Shown: piece by piece, positions 11,753 through 24,567 of the stretch
How the letters are laid out: each line of letters begins with the position of its first letter
How positions within the stretch are numbered: the stretch's first letter is position 1
Assembly (NCBI RefSeq): GCF_000003855.2
Contig: NW_003101671.1
Coordinates: forward strand, 1,626,799 to 1,690,798
From: Blastomyces gilchristii SLH14081
Taxonomy: Eukaryota; Ascomycota; Eurotiomycetes; Onygenales; Ajellomycetaceae
Reading direction: 5' to 3'
Length of the DNA stretch: 64,000 nt
The notes under the pieces: generated by a model
The model's database searches: none
What the model was told of the DNA's origin: nothing
What the model saw: the letters and a program-made list of their open reading frames with translations, nothing else
Position numbers and translations under genes: made by a program

Positions 11753-14700
11753 GTTTCAAAGTTAGTATTATAGTTCTATGTAATATAAAGTATTATCAAA
11801 GATTGTTACTTATTAGAGAATTATATTTCACTGTCTTTATATCTCTAACATTTGCTTATTCAAATATCTGATAGTTGACATTGTAGTAGTCTCAGATTAA
11901 TTTAATATATAAGTCTTATTTCTTCTCTGTTCAATCTTGAGAAGTATAAATATTAACTTAATAGAAGAAATCTAATAGAGATGCTATAGCATAGTACTCT
12001 GTAAAAGATTGTTCAGTTTTACTGTAATAATATATCAGTTTATCTCTTTCAGTAATAACAGCCTGTGCTATAGTATTATCTCAGACTGAATTTCTTTTTA
12101 AGTGATTCAACTACTTCTTAAGATAAGTAAATAAACTGTTATACACTCATCAGACTAACTGTAGTATTGATATATAAGTAATTAAAACTATCTTAGTTAT
12201 CTTATAAAACTGAAATAGTAAACTAATTACATATTTCAACTGAGTTTACTTTATATCAGAAAGTTTCAATGTCTGAATCTTTTTCTAATCAGAGTGTTAC
12301 ACTCAATAATTGATTATCTGATATAATTGAAAAGTCTGAACTATTATCTTATATATTAAACTTCACTGTATTCTAACATTCTATATCATATTCAGTGATG
12401 TGACTAATTTATTTATTTATTAAATATTATAAAATTCTTATTATTATTTAAAGAAGATATAAATTGTATTAACAAGGTTTTAAATCTGTGATATTTAAAT
12501 TATTAGTTAATCTATTCAAAATTAACAGTAGTATTATCAAAAAGTATTATTAAAAAGTATTATTAAAAAGTATTATTAAAAAACATTATCTCTTATTAGA
12601 GTGAATGTAAAAGTTACTTGAGTAATTACTTTCATCTTATTCTCATCTCAAGAATCAGTCGTCTCATTATTCTTCATCTCAATGTTAAGATTCTTTATCA
12701 GTGTTTATATTACAAGTTAAATCACATAAGCAATGTAAAAGATATAATCTTATTTATTATTCTAGAAATACAAAGTCAATTTTTGCTTCAAGCTCTTTAT
12801 TATAGTGTAGTTATTCACAGTATTATCAGTTATAATTGTAAGAAGACTGAGACTAATATCTTAATAGTTATTTTTAATCATAGTTATTAATATCTCTATT
12901 ATATAATTCTTAGTAGAACTACTGATTAATAATTCAAATTCAATTAATATCTCTTAATAAGTTCAGTTCTTATCAATGTAATAACATATCACTTTTATAA
13001 ATATAAGATTATTTATACTAGTTTATGTATTCACTGTAAGAGATACTCTTTAATAATTCTTTAACTCTGATTCTAGATATTATATATTAACTTTGTAGTA
13101 TATCTTGAGATTGAACTGAAGACAGAATTGATGTGAAATATAAAGATTTAAATTAAGTATTTGAAGAAGTGTTCAGAATTCAGAGTTTTTAATGAATTAA
13201 AGAGAAAGATTCAGAGATATATATATATAAAGTAATTATTCACAGAAGTTATCAGATAAGAGTTTTAAAATCACAGTACTAATATATAATTATTTTTACA
13301 TAATTTTCTTTAAATAAGAAAGTTAGTATTACTAAAAATTATCATCTGATAGAGTAACTTATCAGCTCAGTAGTAATTTTCTGATTATTTTTCTTTTATT
13401 ATCTACATTCTGATAACTTCAGATGTTAAGAAATTTCATCAGAGTTATAATCAGTTCATGCTAAATATTTCTGAATAAAGTTGTAGTAATTATAGCAGAG
13501 AGATGACTCTTCAGTAATCTGTAATATAATCTATTAATAATTATTTCATAGTTTATCTCAGTGTTTGTGTTGAGTTTTTCATAAATTTTGTGACCTGAAA
13601 TCAGATATGAAGAATGAAGTGATTATTTATTATAATTAAAAGAGAGTATTCTGTGTTGAATTGTAAATAATATAGACTTTGTAATTTATAGTAATTTCTT
13701 GAAGAGTTTATGAATCTTTAATAGAAGTAAAAGAAGTAAAAGAAGTGAATTCAGAAGATATAATAATAATTTAAAAAAGATAATAATTTATTTTCAATAA
13801 CTGATCACTGATATGTATAAGAAGAATTAATATAAAAGAAAATAATCTTCTTTCTTAACTTAGTTATAATTTTAGTACTAACTCAGATTGAATATCATTG
13901 ATGTATAAAAGTAAATAAATAATCTTGATTAATAATCTCTATCATATTTCTTGAAATATATTAATATTATGAAAGAGAGTGTTATTAAATTATATTATCA
14001 GATAATATCATTAAAAATATATTAATATTATAAATATTAATATTGAAAAAATGTTGATACTTATACATTATAGTGATTTGTGAATCATGATAGTTAAATA
14101 TGTATATATATATTATTTCTGATATTGATAATTGATTATAACTTGTACAATAATTTTTGAAAACTCAAAATTAATTTCAATTATTAACTAATAGTTATAA
14201 ACTTATAACTAACTAATATAAAAAGAAAAAAACTTTTTCTACTTATTATCTTTCTTCTCTTTCTTATTCTTGTTATTATTCTTTATAATTCACTTCTTCT
14301 TTTTATTCTTCTTCTTCTTCTTCTTATCTGAGATGATAATTATCTTAAAATCTCTCTTCACTATCTTCTTAAAGAAGAGTTCTCACTGCTTTCTCTTAGC
14401 TAGATTAATCTATGTCTCAAAATCCTGTATTTTCTAGTCTGCTGTCTCAGGTTTCATCTCAGTAGTAAGCAGATTAACATGCTCAGAGAGCAGAGCTGTT
14501 TTCTCAATATTCTGAATTATAAAGTGCATTTGAGACCTGAACAAGATCTTAATTCTCTTCTTCTCTATCAGCTTCTGCTAATTAATTAGAGAACAGAAGT
14601 GTTATTAAAAATCATTATCTCTTAATAAAAAACTTATCAGTTTTGACTTCTTTATCTTCTACTTTAATATCTTCTCAATCTTCTTCTACTGTTACTTATT

Positions 14701-14997
14701 TATAGTAATACTTTTCTTCTCTCTCTCTCTCTCTCTCTTAGTCTTAAATCATTCTCAGAACTTCTTCTAATCTTATCACTACTATATAAGACTCTTCACT
14801 GTCTTCTTTTTCAATCTCTTATAGATAATGTCATTCATATTATTTCTATACTTAGTTCAGTCTAAATCTATCAGAAGTGTTACTTAAAATTATTATTATT
14901 TTACTCTCTTACAGAGTCTCTTTAAGATATTATAATATATTTTATAATCTATCTCTCTGTACTTGAACATCTTCTTCTTCTCTCTCTTCAATCTTTA
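11753..14997. other. Unassigned AT-rich, CpG-free stretch
   Basis: About 3.2 kb with the same composition as the degraded retroelements, but I could not align it to the LINE or the Gypsy element. No ORF over 90 codons; the one at 12,618-12,890 shows no motif. From about 14,215 to 14,990 the plus strand is very pyrimidine-rich (TTC/CTT runs), so the minus strand would read lysine- and glutamate-rich. A (CT)n run lies near 14,718-14,738. Probably further decayed transposon DNA. Confidence 0.6.
12531..12582. repeat. Four 13-bp tandem repeats
   Basis: GTATTATYAAAAA units begin at 12,531, 12,544, 12,557 and 12,570, four in a row and nearly identical. A minisatellite in otherwise unassigned AT-rich DNA. 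Confidence 0.8.
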
Positions 14998-15514
14998 TTA
15001 TTATTATTCTTCAATTATAGATGTATGCAGTCAGAGACTATGACATCTATCTGAGAACTTTTAGTTCTCAGAGTTTTTCCTATATCTGTAAAGTTAACTA
15101 TTATACATTCATCAATTTCAGATATATAAAATCAGAAAATTCCAGCTCAGAATATAAAAACTGTTTACAAATTGCAGTGTTTTAACATCTTCTGATACTT
15201 TGAAACCATTTGACAATATCATGACAAAGGAAAAGAGAACACAGTCTTAAAGATAGACACATTAAATAGATAGACAGAAAGAAATTGAAAGAAAAAGATA
15301 AAGTAAAGAAAGACTGTAGCAAAACAAATTATTAAAAAATAGTATATAGCTGTTTTAACAGACTATATCTGGTTGATTTTCTCCTCTTCATATTCAGATA
15401 ATTCTGAATTTAGCAATTTTCTTGTAGCTGCTTGAGTTTCTGATAGAAAGTCTACTAAGTATTTAATTCCTGTCTCAGTTGAGAATAAGAATCTCATATT
15501 TAATTGATTTAGAT
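14998..15514 (-). mobile_element. LINE copy A, 3' part (reverse orientation)
   Basis: Starts with the reversed family end (TTATTATTATTATTCTTCAATTATAG) and follows the LINE 3' UTR and last ORF2 codons on the minus strand (reverse of about 7330-7834). It is interrupted at 15,514 by the Gypsy element and resumes at 21,168. Confidence 0.85.
15510..15514. repeat. Left 5-bp target duplication of the Gypsy element (TAGAT)
   Basis: The uninterrupted LINE reads 'gatttagatcatac' (copy B, near 21,855). Here the LINE ends in TAGAT before the LTR; TAGAT recurs at 21,168-21,172 after it. Five base pairs is the usual duplication for Ty3/Gypsy integrases. Confidence 0.9.
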
Positions 15515-15823
15515 TGTAAGAGGCCTACGCCGAATAGATCAGTATCATATTGATAGGTCTTATATAACAAAGATAAAAATGTTAAAGAAGAAAGGAAAGA
15601 GAAAGTGCGAGAATCAGCGATTGAGATGAATATTTATACACGTATGTGATGGCGTACGCGGTGAAGCTTCGAGATGGGAGAATATACGCGCGTTCATAGC
15701 AGCTGAGGATCAGTGATTGAGAATGACTGAGAATTGAAGCATACATGTTCAAGAATGAAGTGATTGAAATCTGTAAAGTGTAATGAAATAGTCTATATAA
15801 TTGATCAGGCGCAGCCCACTATA
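15515..15823 (-). repeat. 3' LTR of the Gypsy element (309 bp)
   Basis: Begins TGTAAGAGGCC and ends CACTATA, where the other LTR has CGCTACA. The pair is aligned without indels but differs at many C/T and G/A positions in both directions: here GCGTACGCGG is intact where the other copy has ATGTACATGG, while here GAGATGGG stands for GGGGCGGG. Both keep the core TATACGCGCGTTCATA. CpG survives far better than in the internal region. Confidence 0.9.
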
Positions 15824-15842
15824 TTAGCCCCTTCTTTCAGAA
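15824..15842 (-). promoter_or_regulatory. Polypurine tract of the Gypsy element
   Basis: On the minus strand the sequence CTGAAAGAAGGGGCTAA ends directly at the 3' LTR. Such a purine run primes plus-strand DNA synthesis in LTR retroelements. It also fixes the element's direction. Confidence 0.65.
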
Positions 15843-18800
15843 GCAGTTCTCATCAGTCAAGAACTGCTGTTTCAGATAATACAGAACTCAGAGTTCAGGT
15901 CAGTTAATCATAGTCAACTCATTTCACAAGATATTATCAGCTGCAGTCACAGAGTCTCTTCTCAAGAATATTCTCAATCTCTCACTCAAGCTCATTATCT
16001 TCTTCTATGATGCCTGGTAACTATCAGTCAGAAGTCAGTTAAAAAGAGAATGAATCAGTGACAGTGCAGTGAAGTAAGCTTGTATAAAATATATTATAAA
16101 TCTCTAATAATATGTCAAGACAGTAGTTATAACTATCTAGAACTTCTATCACTTTATACTTGATATGATGGTAATCTAGTGTATGAGATGAATGTATAAT
16201 TCATATATTCTTAAGATTCAATTATATCAGATCTTCTATCTTATATTATTCAGTGAGATCTTGATAAACATTGATTTAATTCTCTTGATCTTACTTTACA
16301 GTTATCATGAAGACCTCTGCTCAATCACAGATATCTCAGAGTTTTATTACTATATTATCAGCAATCTGAATTAAACTGCAGAAGTTCAGTATGAACTGTG
16401 TAATCTCTAGAAGATTCAACACTTTCATGTGATATTCATATATAAGAAAGAATGAGCTTATATCTGTTAAAATAACATCTTAATCATTGATAGCAATCTC
16501 TGTATGTAGAAGAAGATTATACTAATTATCTTATAAGTGATTACAGAACTTTCAGAGATAATTCTTCACAGTCTGAATTATCTGTTCTGATACATTATCA
16601 GTCTCAGAGTGATAGACAGTTAATAGACAGTATATAATCTTGAGAACTTGACAGATTCTTGTTCAGAAAATACTCACAAATTGACAGCTTTAATTCAATA
16701 CTATAGATCTCAGTAATTCATATATCTGATAGAATGAGCTCTGTAGAAAAGCTTCAGTGACTTATTCAGCATTCATCTTATTACAAGATTTCAGTATTAC
16801 ATCTTTACTCAATTAATTCATGATAATTAGAATGTTTCTACAATTCTTACTCTCAGATAGATTGATAGTGAAGTTAATTACTACATCTTATCAGATTCTA
16901 TTAAAGATATTGAGTGATTTTAATAGATCTTTTCTACAGTTCTTTTATAAGATAATAGAAGAACAGTGATTGCAGTTTCAGATAAAGTGTCTGATACTAT
17001 TTAATATCTCAGATTAGTAGAACTCTCAGAAGATTATTCTATACAGTTATTCACAGTCTGAATAATCAGTTATATATAAATTATACATCTCTTGCATTAT
17101 CTGAGTGTGTAAGAGTTTGAAGTGAGAGACTCAGTATTATTCATGAAATCATAGAGTATTATTATTATCAATTGAATATTCTGAGATATCAGTTCTTATA
17201 TATAGTTCTGAGAGAAATCAGAATGTTTCTTAACATACTGCTTTAGTAAGAGTCTGAAGAAGTTCATTTATCTGAGCTGCTATATGTCACAGTTTATTCA
17301 GTGTAGAAGAAGTAAAGATATTAATAATAGTTCTAACTGAGAAAGTATATATAGTGTCATAAACTGTTCTATCTTGATTAACTAGTATCTTTGAGTTCAA
17401 GAGCCAGTGCTCTTAATTCATTCAGTGAGTATCTGTTACATCAGATAACATATCTTACTCTTATTATAAGAGAACATCTGTCATCAAGTTCTGGCTATCA
17501 GAATGATAGTGTATTGTAAAATGAAAGTAACTTAAGAACTCAGATTATCACATCTATCATTCAGTGAGTTTATAAGTAGTTGTGAAGTATTTAAGATTCT
17601 TATAATCTATGACTATCTCAAATTCAGAAACACTTTGAAGTTCAGAGTCTCATTCTTCTAAATAGTGTATAATTGTAAGAAGTTTCTTATCATAGATCTC
17701 ATAATTGCATTCAGCAGGACTCAGTTTCTTAGATATGAAGACACATGATTATAGAATTTCTTTATTATTATATTATAATATTACTTCTTCTATTATATAG
17801 TTAGAGAAATCAGCTTCAACAACTGTCTTGTAATCAGAATTAAATATTATTAGTAGAGAAGTATTAATAAACATCTTCTTCATCTGTATAAATGCAGCTT
17901 CAGTATTTACTAATTATTGAAATACTGAGTCTTTCTTAGTGAGATCTGTAAGTAATCTCATAATATCTGAGAAGTTTTATATAAATTGCTGATAGAAGTT
18001 AGTAAATCTGATGAAGCTTTGTACATCTTTCACAGTACACAGAGCTTCTTATTCAAGAATAACAGAGACTTTCTCAGAATTTATTTAAATTCTCTTATCA
18101 GCTTCTATAATAAAACTCAGATACTTGATACTCTTGACTTTAAAATCACACTTATTAATATCTATTGATAGTTCTGCTTCTTATAGTTATTATAATATCT
18201 TTTGCATGTGCTCTTGATATTCTTTTCTGAATTCATCAGTGAAGATGAAGATGTTATCTAGATAAGTAGATACAAACTTATTAAGAAAATCTCAGAGTAC
18301 TCAGTTGATATACTTCTGAAATATACTGAGAATGTTAATCAGTTCAAAGAGTGTGACTATTCATTCAAAAAGGTTATAATATGTTCAGAATACTGTAAGT
18401 TATTCATCTTCTTCAGTGATCTGAATCTTATGAAATGCAGTGATAATATCTAGTTTTATAAACTATTAAGCTTATCTGATCCATGCTAGGGTTTTATTAA
18501 TGAGAGATAAGAGATATTAATCTTTCTTTGTCAATCTGTTCAGATCTCAGTAGTTCACACAGAACTGAAGTTCTTCACCTGATTTCTTTGCAAAGAGAAT
18601 AGAGACTGCAGTGAAAGAGTTACTAACATGTATAAATTCTTTATTTAACAGATCATTGAGTATCTTTTAAAGAAGAAGAAGTTCATCTTGAGACATGTTA
18701 TAAAGAGACTCTCATAGCAGTTTAAGATTCTTATCATTCTTTTTCTCTAACTTAATACTGTGATTCACTCTGAGATCTTGTAAGAAGAGTATATTTATAA

Positions 18801-20858
18801 TATTATCTTATCAGAAGATATCTAGATATTCATAATATTATTAAGAGAGTTTTGTATAAGAATCTGTTATTATAATATGAGATAATTTTTCAAGAGTCTT
18901 TTTAATATCAGTCAGACTGATGAAATAGATTAATATATAATTCTGCTATCAGTGATTCTTTCAGTAACTTCTTTTTCTAAGCATTTTATAGATATTGACA
19001 GAGATCTGTATCAGGTCAATAGTCTTATAAATATCATCTTTGTGAATTCTATTATTATTAGAGAATATCAAGCTTCTGTTTCAAGTGTTTAATAAGATGT
19101 CTTATTCAGATAGTCAGGCAAGTTCTAGTATAAGATTGTAATCAAGATTATCAACTTCATATACATAGACATCTTCATATTAATGTTCTCTCACATCTAT
19201 AGTCAGCTTTATTATATAACAGATATAAATATCTTTTAGATTATTAAATTCTACAAGAAGTTGAGATTTTGATAAAGAGATACACTGAAGATTATAATAT
19301 CTTATGACTGAAGATTTTATCATTGCATAGTGACATAGACTGCTGTCTATCATGGCTTTCATATTATACATATTATCAATCACAGTAGATACAAGAATCA
19401 TATTCATTACTATCTTCTCTTCAAATTATTGTCATCTAACCTCTTCAAGCTTCTGTTTGTAAATTTGAATAAAAGCTAATCTTTTTTCTGTTTCACTGAG
19501 ACATTCTTATAGTTATCTTCTGAATCTTTCTCTAATGTAATGTGATTGATGCAGACAGACACTGATTCATTCTTTGAATGAGAAGATGCTGATCTTTCTC
19601 TTAAGTATGAAGGCATATAGATTAATCAGCAGTTGAAAGCAATGTATTCTTATCAGTTACAGTTGATACACACTTCATATTGACATTGATTAGTGACTTC
19701 TTTGAGAGTGATCTCAGAGACTCAGAAGCCTGTCCAGACAGCAGAGACTCTTGCTTATATATAGACATTTGAGTCTACTCAATTCATGACATCTGCATCA
19801 TTGTTATTCCTCAGTACAGGTATATAAGTCACTGAAGTATAACATCTTCTGTCACTATTCTGTATATTCTTGAGCTTAGTAAGATAATCATTCATTATTC
19901 AGAGCTGTGTGCAGAAGTCTTCATAAGTCTAGTCTTCATCTATACTTATAAAAGCTTGTAAGAGTTTAAAAGTTAATGTCTTCTTAAGCATGCTAATCTT
20001 TATTTAATTCTCTTAAGATTAATCATCTACTTCTAGAATCTTAGTGTTGAAGTCAGAGATAAATGTTGTAAAAGAAATGTTTCTCTATCAAGCACTCTGT
20101 AGTTAATCTAATGCTTTCTGTTGCATAGCAGTGTCTCAGAACAGAATATCAAGATATTTCATAATATTATCAGGTGTTTATAATACTGATTCATATACTT
20201 TCATTCATGAATAAAACTTCTGTTTTGTATAATCTTTCAATTGTTCATTGATATATTAATCTTGATTAATTAATAAACTGATGACATCTTCATCTACACT
20301 CAGTTTCATGAGTATTTCCATTCTTCATGATGAGTAGAGAGTGAGATTGAAAGCATTGAAATATGTAGAAGCATCTAAGCATTCTTTCAGTGCTTTTATA
20401 TTTAATTCTGTAGATGTTGAAATCATGTAAGTTAGTTATTGAATCTCTTTATATTGACATTGTTGAGTTGCATGCATATCAGCTATTTATTGTTATTGTA
20501 GTTTCAACATTACTTAGAGCCACTGTGACACTGCATCTATACTTGTGTTCAAGAGTTTCATATTATTATTAGATATGGTTATATCAATCATTGAATGTGT
20601 AATCATATTCTCATATATCTGAGTGTCAGAACTCTCAGATCTTTCACTGATATTCTCTTATAAGATCTTATTCTCTTCATAAGATCTTGTTACAGAGCCA
20701 GGGTAACTGGCAAGCAAGCTTCTATCTGAGAACTATCTAAGAACTCAGTGTTCACTTAACTGTTTGACTGTTTCTCTATTTCTTACACATTGTTACATGT
20801 TCAGATATCTCTTGATGAATAATTGTTTCTGATGAGAAGACAATGAATGTTTTTATAG
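15843..20858 (-). pseudogene. Gypsy gag-pol remnant
   Basis: Only fragments of the polyprotein can be read because of stops. Near 19,650-19,690 the minus strand reads CINCN**EYIAFNC, a CCHC knuckle whose histidine has become tyrosine. At 19,407-19,180 an open segment contains KAMIDSSLCHYAMI, a retropepsin-type Asp-Ser motif with the glycine lost. Near 18,240-18,275 is TYLDNIFIFTDE, the YxDD polymerase box with its second Asp changed to Asn by a G-to-A change. From about 17,840 down to 17,545 a long stretch (VVEADFSNY, then [20 protein letters not shown], then VIDYKNLKYFTTT) is the RNase H domain. The region 17,400-15,850 should hold the integrase, but I could not identify its motifs with certainty. 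No activity is possible. Confidence 0.8.
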
Positions 20859-21167
20859 TGTAAGAGACCTACACTGAATAGATCAGTATCATATTAATAG
20901 GTCTTATATAACAAAGATAAAAACATTAGAGAAGGAAGAAAAGAGAAAGTGCAAGAATCAGTGATCAAGATGGATATTTATACATGTATGTGATGATGTA
21001 CATGGTGGAGCTTCGGGGCGGGAGAATATACGCGCGTTCATAGTGACCGAGGATCAGCAATTGAGAATGGCTGAGAATCGGAGCGTACACATTCAAGAAT
21101 GAAGTGGTTGGGATCTGTGAAGTGTAATGGAATAGTCTATATGATTGATCGGGCGCAGCCCGCTACA
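20859..21167 (-). repeat. 5' LTR of the Gypsy element (309 bp)
   Basis: Begins TGTAAGAGACC and ends CGCTACA next to the right TAGAT. Same length as the left LTR. On the minus strand it precedes gag, so it is the 5' LTR that carried the promoter. Changes relative to the left copy are almost all transitions. Confidence 0.9.
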
Positions 21168-21172
21168 TAGAT
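21168..21172. repeat. Right 5-bp target duplication of the Gypsy element (TAGAT)
   Basis: Copy of 15,510-15,514; LINE copy A resumes here ('tagatcatacttctc'). Confidence 0.9.
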
Positions 21173-21337
21173 CATACTTCTCTTTCAATCTGACTCTGAG
21201 ACTATTGTATAATGCACAGTGCATTATAATATACTCAGAATTCTCATTTGTATTGCAGAATAAGCATTCTATTGAGTCAAATCTATCATCAAATCTTTGT
21301 ATATAAGATTTAAAATAGCCATGTCCTAGTTTCAGCT
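21168..21337 (-). mobile_element. LINE copy A, remainder (reverse orientation, 5' truncated)
   Basis: Continues copy A after the Gypsy insertion through the HHCC knuckle region and stops at 'tttcagctg' (21,337), where the AAT-type tail of copy B begins. Copy A is thus about 690 bp without the insertion: a 5'-truncated LINE, as usual for target-primed reverse transcription. Confidence 0.8.
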
Positions 21338-24300
21338 GTTATTATTATTATTATTCTTCAATTATAGATATATACAGTCAGAGACTATGACATCTACCTA
21401 AGAACTTTTAGTTCTCAGGGTTTTTCCTATATCTATAAAGTTAACTATTATACATTCATCAATTTCAGATATATAAAATCAGAAAATTCCAGCTCAGAAT
21501 ATAAAAACTGTTTACAAATTGCAGTGTTTTAACATCTTCTGATACTTTGAAATCATTTGACAATATCATGACAAAGGAAAAGAGAACACAGTCTTAAAGA
21601 TAGACACATTAAATAGATAGATAGAAAGAAATTGAAAGAAAAAGATAAAGTAAAGAAAGACTGTAATAAAACAAATTATTAAAAGATAATATATAGCTGT
21701 TTTAACAGACTATATCTGGTTGATTTCCTCCTCTTCATATTCAGATAATTCTGAATTTAGTCATTTTCTTATAGCTGCTTGAGTTTCTGATAGAAAGTCT
21801 ATTAAGTATTTAATTTCTGTCTCAGTTGAGAATAAGAATCTCATATTTAATTGATTTAGATCATACTTCTCTTTCAATCTGACTCTGAGACTATTGTATA
21901 ATACACAGTATATTATAATATACTCAGAATTCTCATTTATATTACAGAATAAGCATTCTATTGAGTTAAATCTATCATCAAATCTTTGTATATAAGATTT
22001 GAAATAGCCATGTCCTAGTTTCAGCTGTATTATAGATGAGAATATTTTCTTTTTATATTTAATTGAACAAGATTTTCACTTGGGTTTTGTTTCAAATCTT
22101 GAATAATGTATACTCTTCTTTTATTTCTGCTAGCTTTCATTTCACTTATCTAAATAAGATTCTTTTATTTTTCTCTTTATAAAAGACCAGAACATAATTT
22201 TTTGAATAGATCTGCTTAATTCTGCACTCTTTTTTACAGCTGAATCAGCCAATTCATTGTCATGAATATTCATATGAGCAGGAACTCAGTGCAGATGAAT
22301 TATCAGCTTTGATATTCTTCTCTTTTGAATTTTTAAAACAGAGTTTAAGATCAGTTCAAGATTCATTTGATCATTATAAATCTGACTATTTCTAAGTCTT
22401 TTTAAAGCAGCTTGACTATCAGAGAATATTTATATCTCTTTTAAACAATTTCCTCTTTTATGAGATTTTATTTCAATGAGTTTGAAAGCTTTCACTATTA
22501 TAAATAGTTCAGCATCAAAGACTTCACATTCACAGTCTAGATTTCAGAAATCTGAGATAAAATTGATATTATCTTCAGTATAAGCAATGCCTGTGTCTAA
22601 TCTATTCAAGTTCTCATTTTTTGAGTCATCTGAATAAATCAGAATAGAGTCTTTTATATTAATTGTAGAAATTCTCTTCAAATACTGTTCATATTCTTTC
22701 TCTTTTGATAGTTCACTTATTTATAAGTGTATAAGAGATTCAAGCTTTTCTCTTCAGAGAGATAACTTCTCATGATTAACTTTTTCAATATTTAAAGAAG
22801 AAAATTGATTTTTAATCAGAGAGCATAGTCTGTACAGTTGAGATGATATTTTCTTTGAAGAATTATTTTCATTTCAATCAAGAAATCTATTTCAATCCAG
22901 TTCATTTTCAGAGTTAATTAATGAAAATGAAGAAGAGACTCTTTCTCTAATTATATGATTTGAGCTCATCTTTACAACTCTCAGAGCATAGTTCATACAG
23001 GCCTTTTTAAATCTAATAGCAGAAGAAGGAATTGAAGCTTCAATTTTCATTGCTTTAATAGAAGATGATTTGAATGCTCTCAGAATTCTTCTCAAGGCTC
23101 TGTTTTACAGACTTTGAAAGAGTTCAGTGAAATTCTCTTGATTATTTCATCAAACTTGAACTTTATAATCAGCTACTGATGTAATACAGGCTATATATAA
23201 CTATCTCATAGTCTGAAAGAATAGACCTCTCTCTGTATTTGATAGTCTGATTATGTTATTCAATAGTCTTTCTGCCTTGACAGTTCTTTGTTGTATGTGA
23301 TATTTAAAATTCAACTTGAAGTTTAATCATACTTCTAATTATTTGACATTTACACTGGGTTTAATCTCTCTATTTAAAAGAGTTAGAGATAGTTCTTTCT
23401 TATTGAATTTAGAAAAGAAATGAATTAACTCAGTTTTATTCATATTAAATTGAATTTAATTGATATCTGCTCTAACAAAGATTTTCTTTGCAGCTTCTTC
23501 AATTACTTTCAAATTCTCTTTGATAGTTTTTAAGCTGTAGACTAGATCAATATCATTTACATAACTCAGAGATTGCACTATTCTCATATTTCTATTTTTA
23601 AATAGATATGCAGTGTATATTGTAAATAAAATGAATGAGATTAAAGATCTCTGTGATACTTCTATTTTTATCTCAGTCTTGTCTTATTTCATTCCATCAA
23701 AGAAGAGTTGTATAATTCTTTTAGATATAAAACAGTTAACTCATTTTATTAGAGAAAGTGACAGTTTTAATATCTTCAATATCTGAATTAACTTTGACTT
23801 TGAAACATGATCAAATGCTTCTTTTATATTAATAAAAACTGCAGTTGAGACCAGACTCTCATGCTTTGCTATTTAAATATTATGAACAACTGAGAGAACA
23901 GTGTCAATTACAGAACACTGTTTTCTATCTCTTATTTATTTACTGAATAAAAGAGAATCACTTATAGAGCTTATAAAAGATAGTTGAGTAACTATTATCT
24001 TTTCTAAAACCTTTTCTAGGCAGTTCAACAGAGATATTACTCTATATGACTTAGAAATTAAAGTTTTTCTATTAGGTTTTGCAAGAATCACTCCAGTGAC
24101 TTCTCTTCAGCATTCAGAATGATATTCATTTTTCAAGAGATTGAAAAAGAGCTCAAAATATTCATTCTTTAAGTAGGAATATGTATTTTGAATAATCAAG
24201 TGATTAATTGAATCAGGACCTGCAGCAGTTTTAACAGAACTTGAGAAGATAGCTGACTCTAATTCATCTTGTGTAAGATCAGGCTATTCCCAGTCATTTT

Positions 24301-24355
24301 CATCAATGTAGTTGAGAAGTGATATATTCTCTTTCTCTGAATCTGAATCTGAATC
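21338..24355 (-). mobile_element. LINE copy B (reverse orientation, 5' truncated)
   Basis: Starts with the reversed AAT tail and 'cttcaattatag', then runs backwards through 3' UTR, HHCC knuckle, RNase H (near 22,650-22,230) and reverse transcriptase (near 24,230-23,540). The polymerase motif can be read near 23,555 as YVNDI, another catalytic Asp lost. The homology ends near 24,355 inside the acidic linker before the polymerase, at a GATTCA triplet repeat; beyond it the sequence is unrelated. Open segments (22,892-23,095) are only 67 codons. About 3.0 kb. Confidence 0.85.
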
Positions 24356-24486
24356 TCTCTTCAATCTGTGACAGTGCTCATGTGTCTTGATAGTTCACAG
24401 AATCACAGAATATTTGAAGAGAAATAACATGATTAATTTTGATAAGTATTAAGAGAAGATGAAGACAGAAAAGACAGCTAGCAATG

Positions 24487-24536
24487 ATATAATAATAATA
24501 ATAATAATAATAATGATAATAATAATAATGATGATG

Positions 24537-24566
<30 letters not shown>
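24487..24566. repeat. (AAT/GAT)n microsatellite
   Basis: About 80 bp of AAT triplets with GAT variants. It is not preceded by the LINE end sequence, so I do not call it a LINE tail. The minus-strand ORF over it (24,378-24,581, poly-Tyr) is an artefact of the repeat. Confidence 0.85.

Positions 24567-24567
<1 letters not shown>

Larger units (their letters stand above)
15515..21167 (-). mobile_element. Ty3/Gypsy LTR retrotransposon, full length, RIP-degraded
   Basis: A 5,653-bp element with two 309-bp LTRs (TG...CA ends, one mutated to TA) and a TAGAT duplication. On the minus strand, coordinates fall in the order gag zinc knuckle (about 19,650), protease-like segment (about 19,360), reverse transcriptase (about 18,240), RNase H (about 17,830-17,540), then the presumed integrase region. 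Protease before polymerase before RNase H is the Gypsy and Copia common order; the sequence style of the RNase H segment ([19 protein letters not shown]) is that of fungal Gypsy chromoviral elements. A purine-rich tract (GAAAGAAGGGGCTAA on the minus strand) abuts the left LTR, which makes that one the 3' LTR and confirms the orientation. Confidence 0.9.

Noticed and set aside
12618..12890. 90-codon ORF in AT-rich DNA
   Set aside because: No motif; composition that of degraded repeats.
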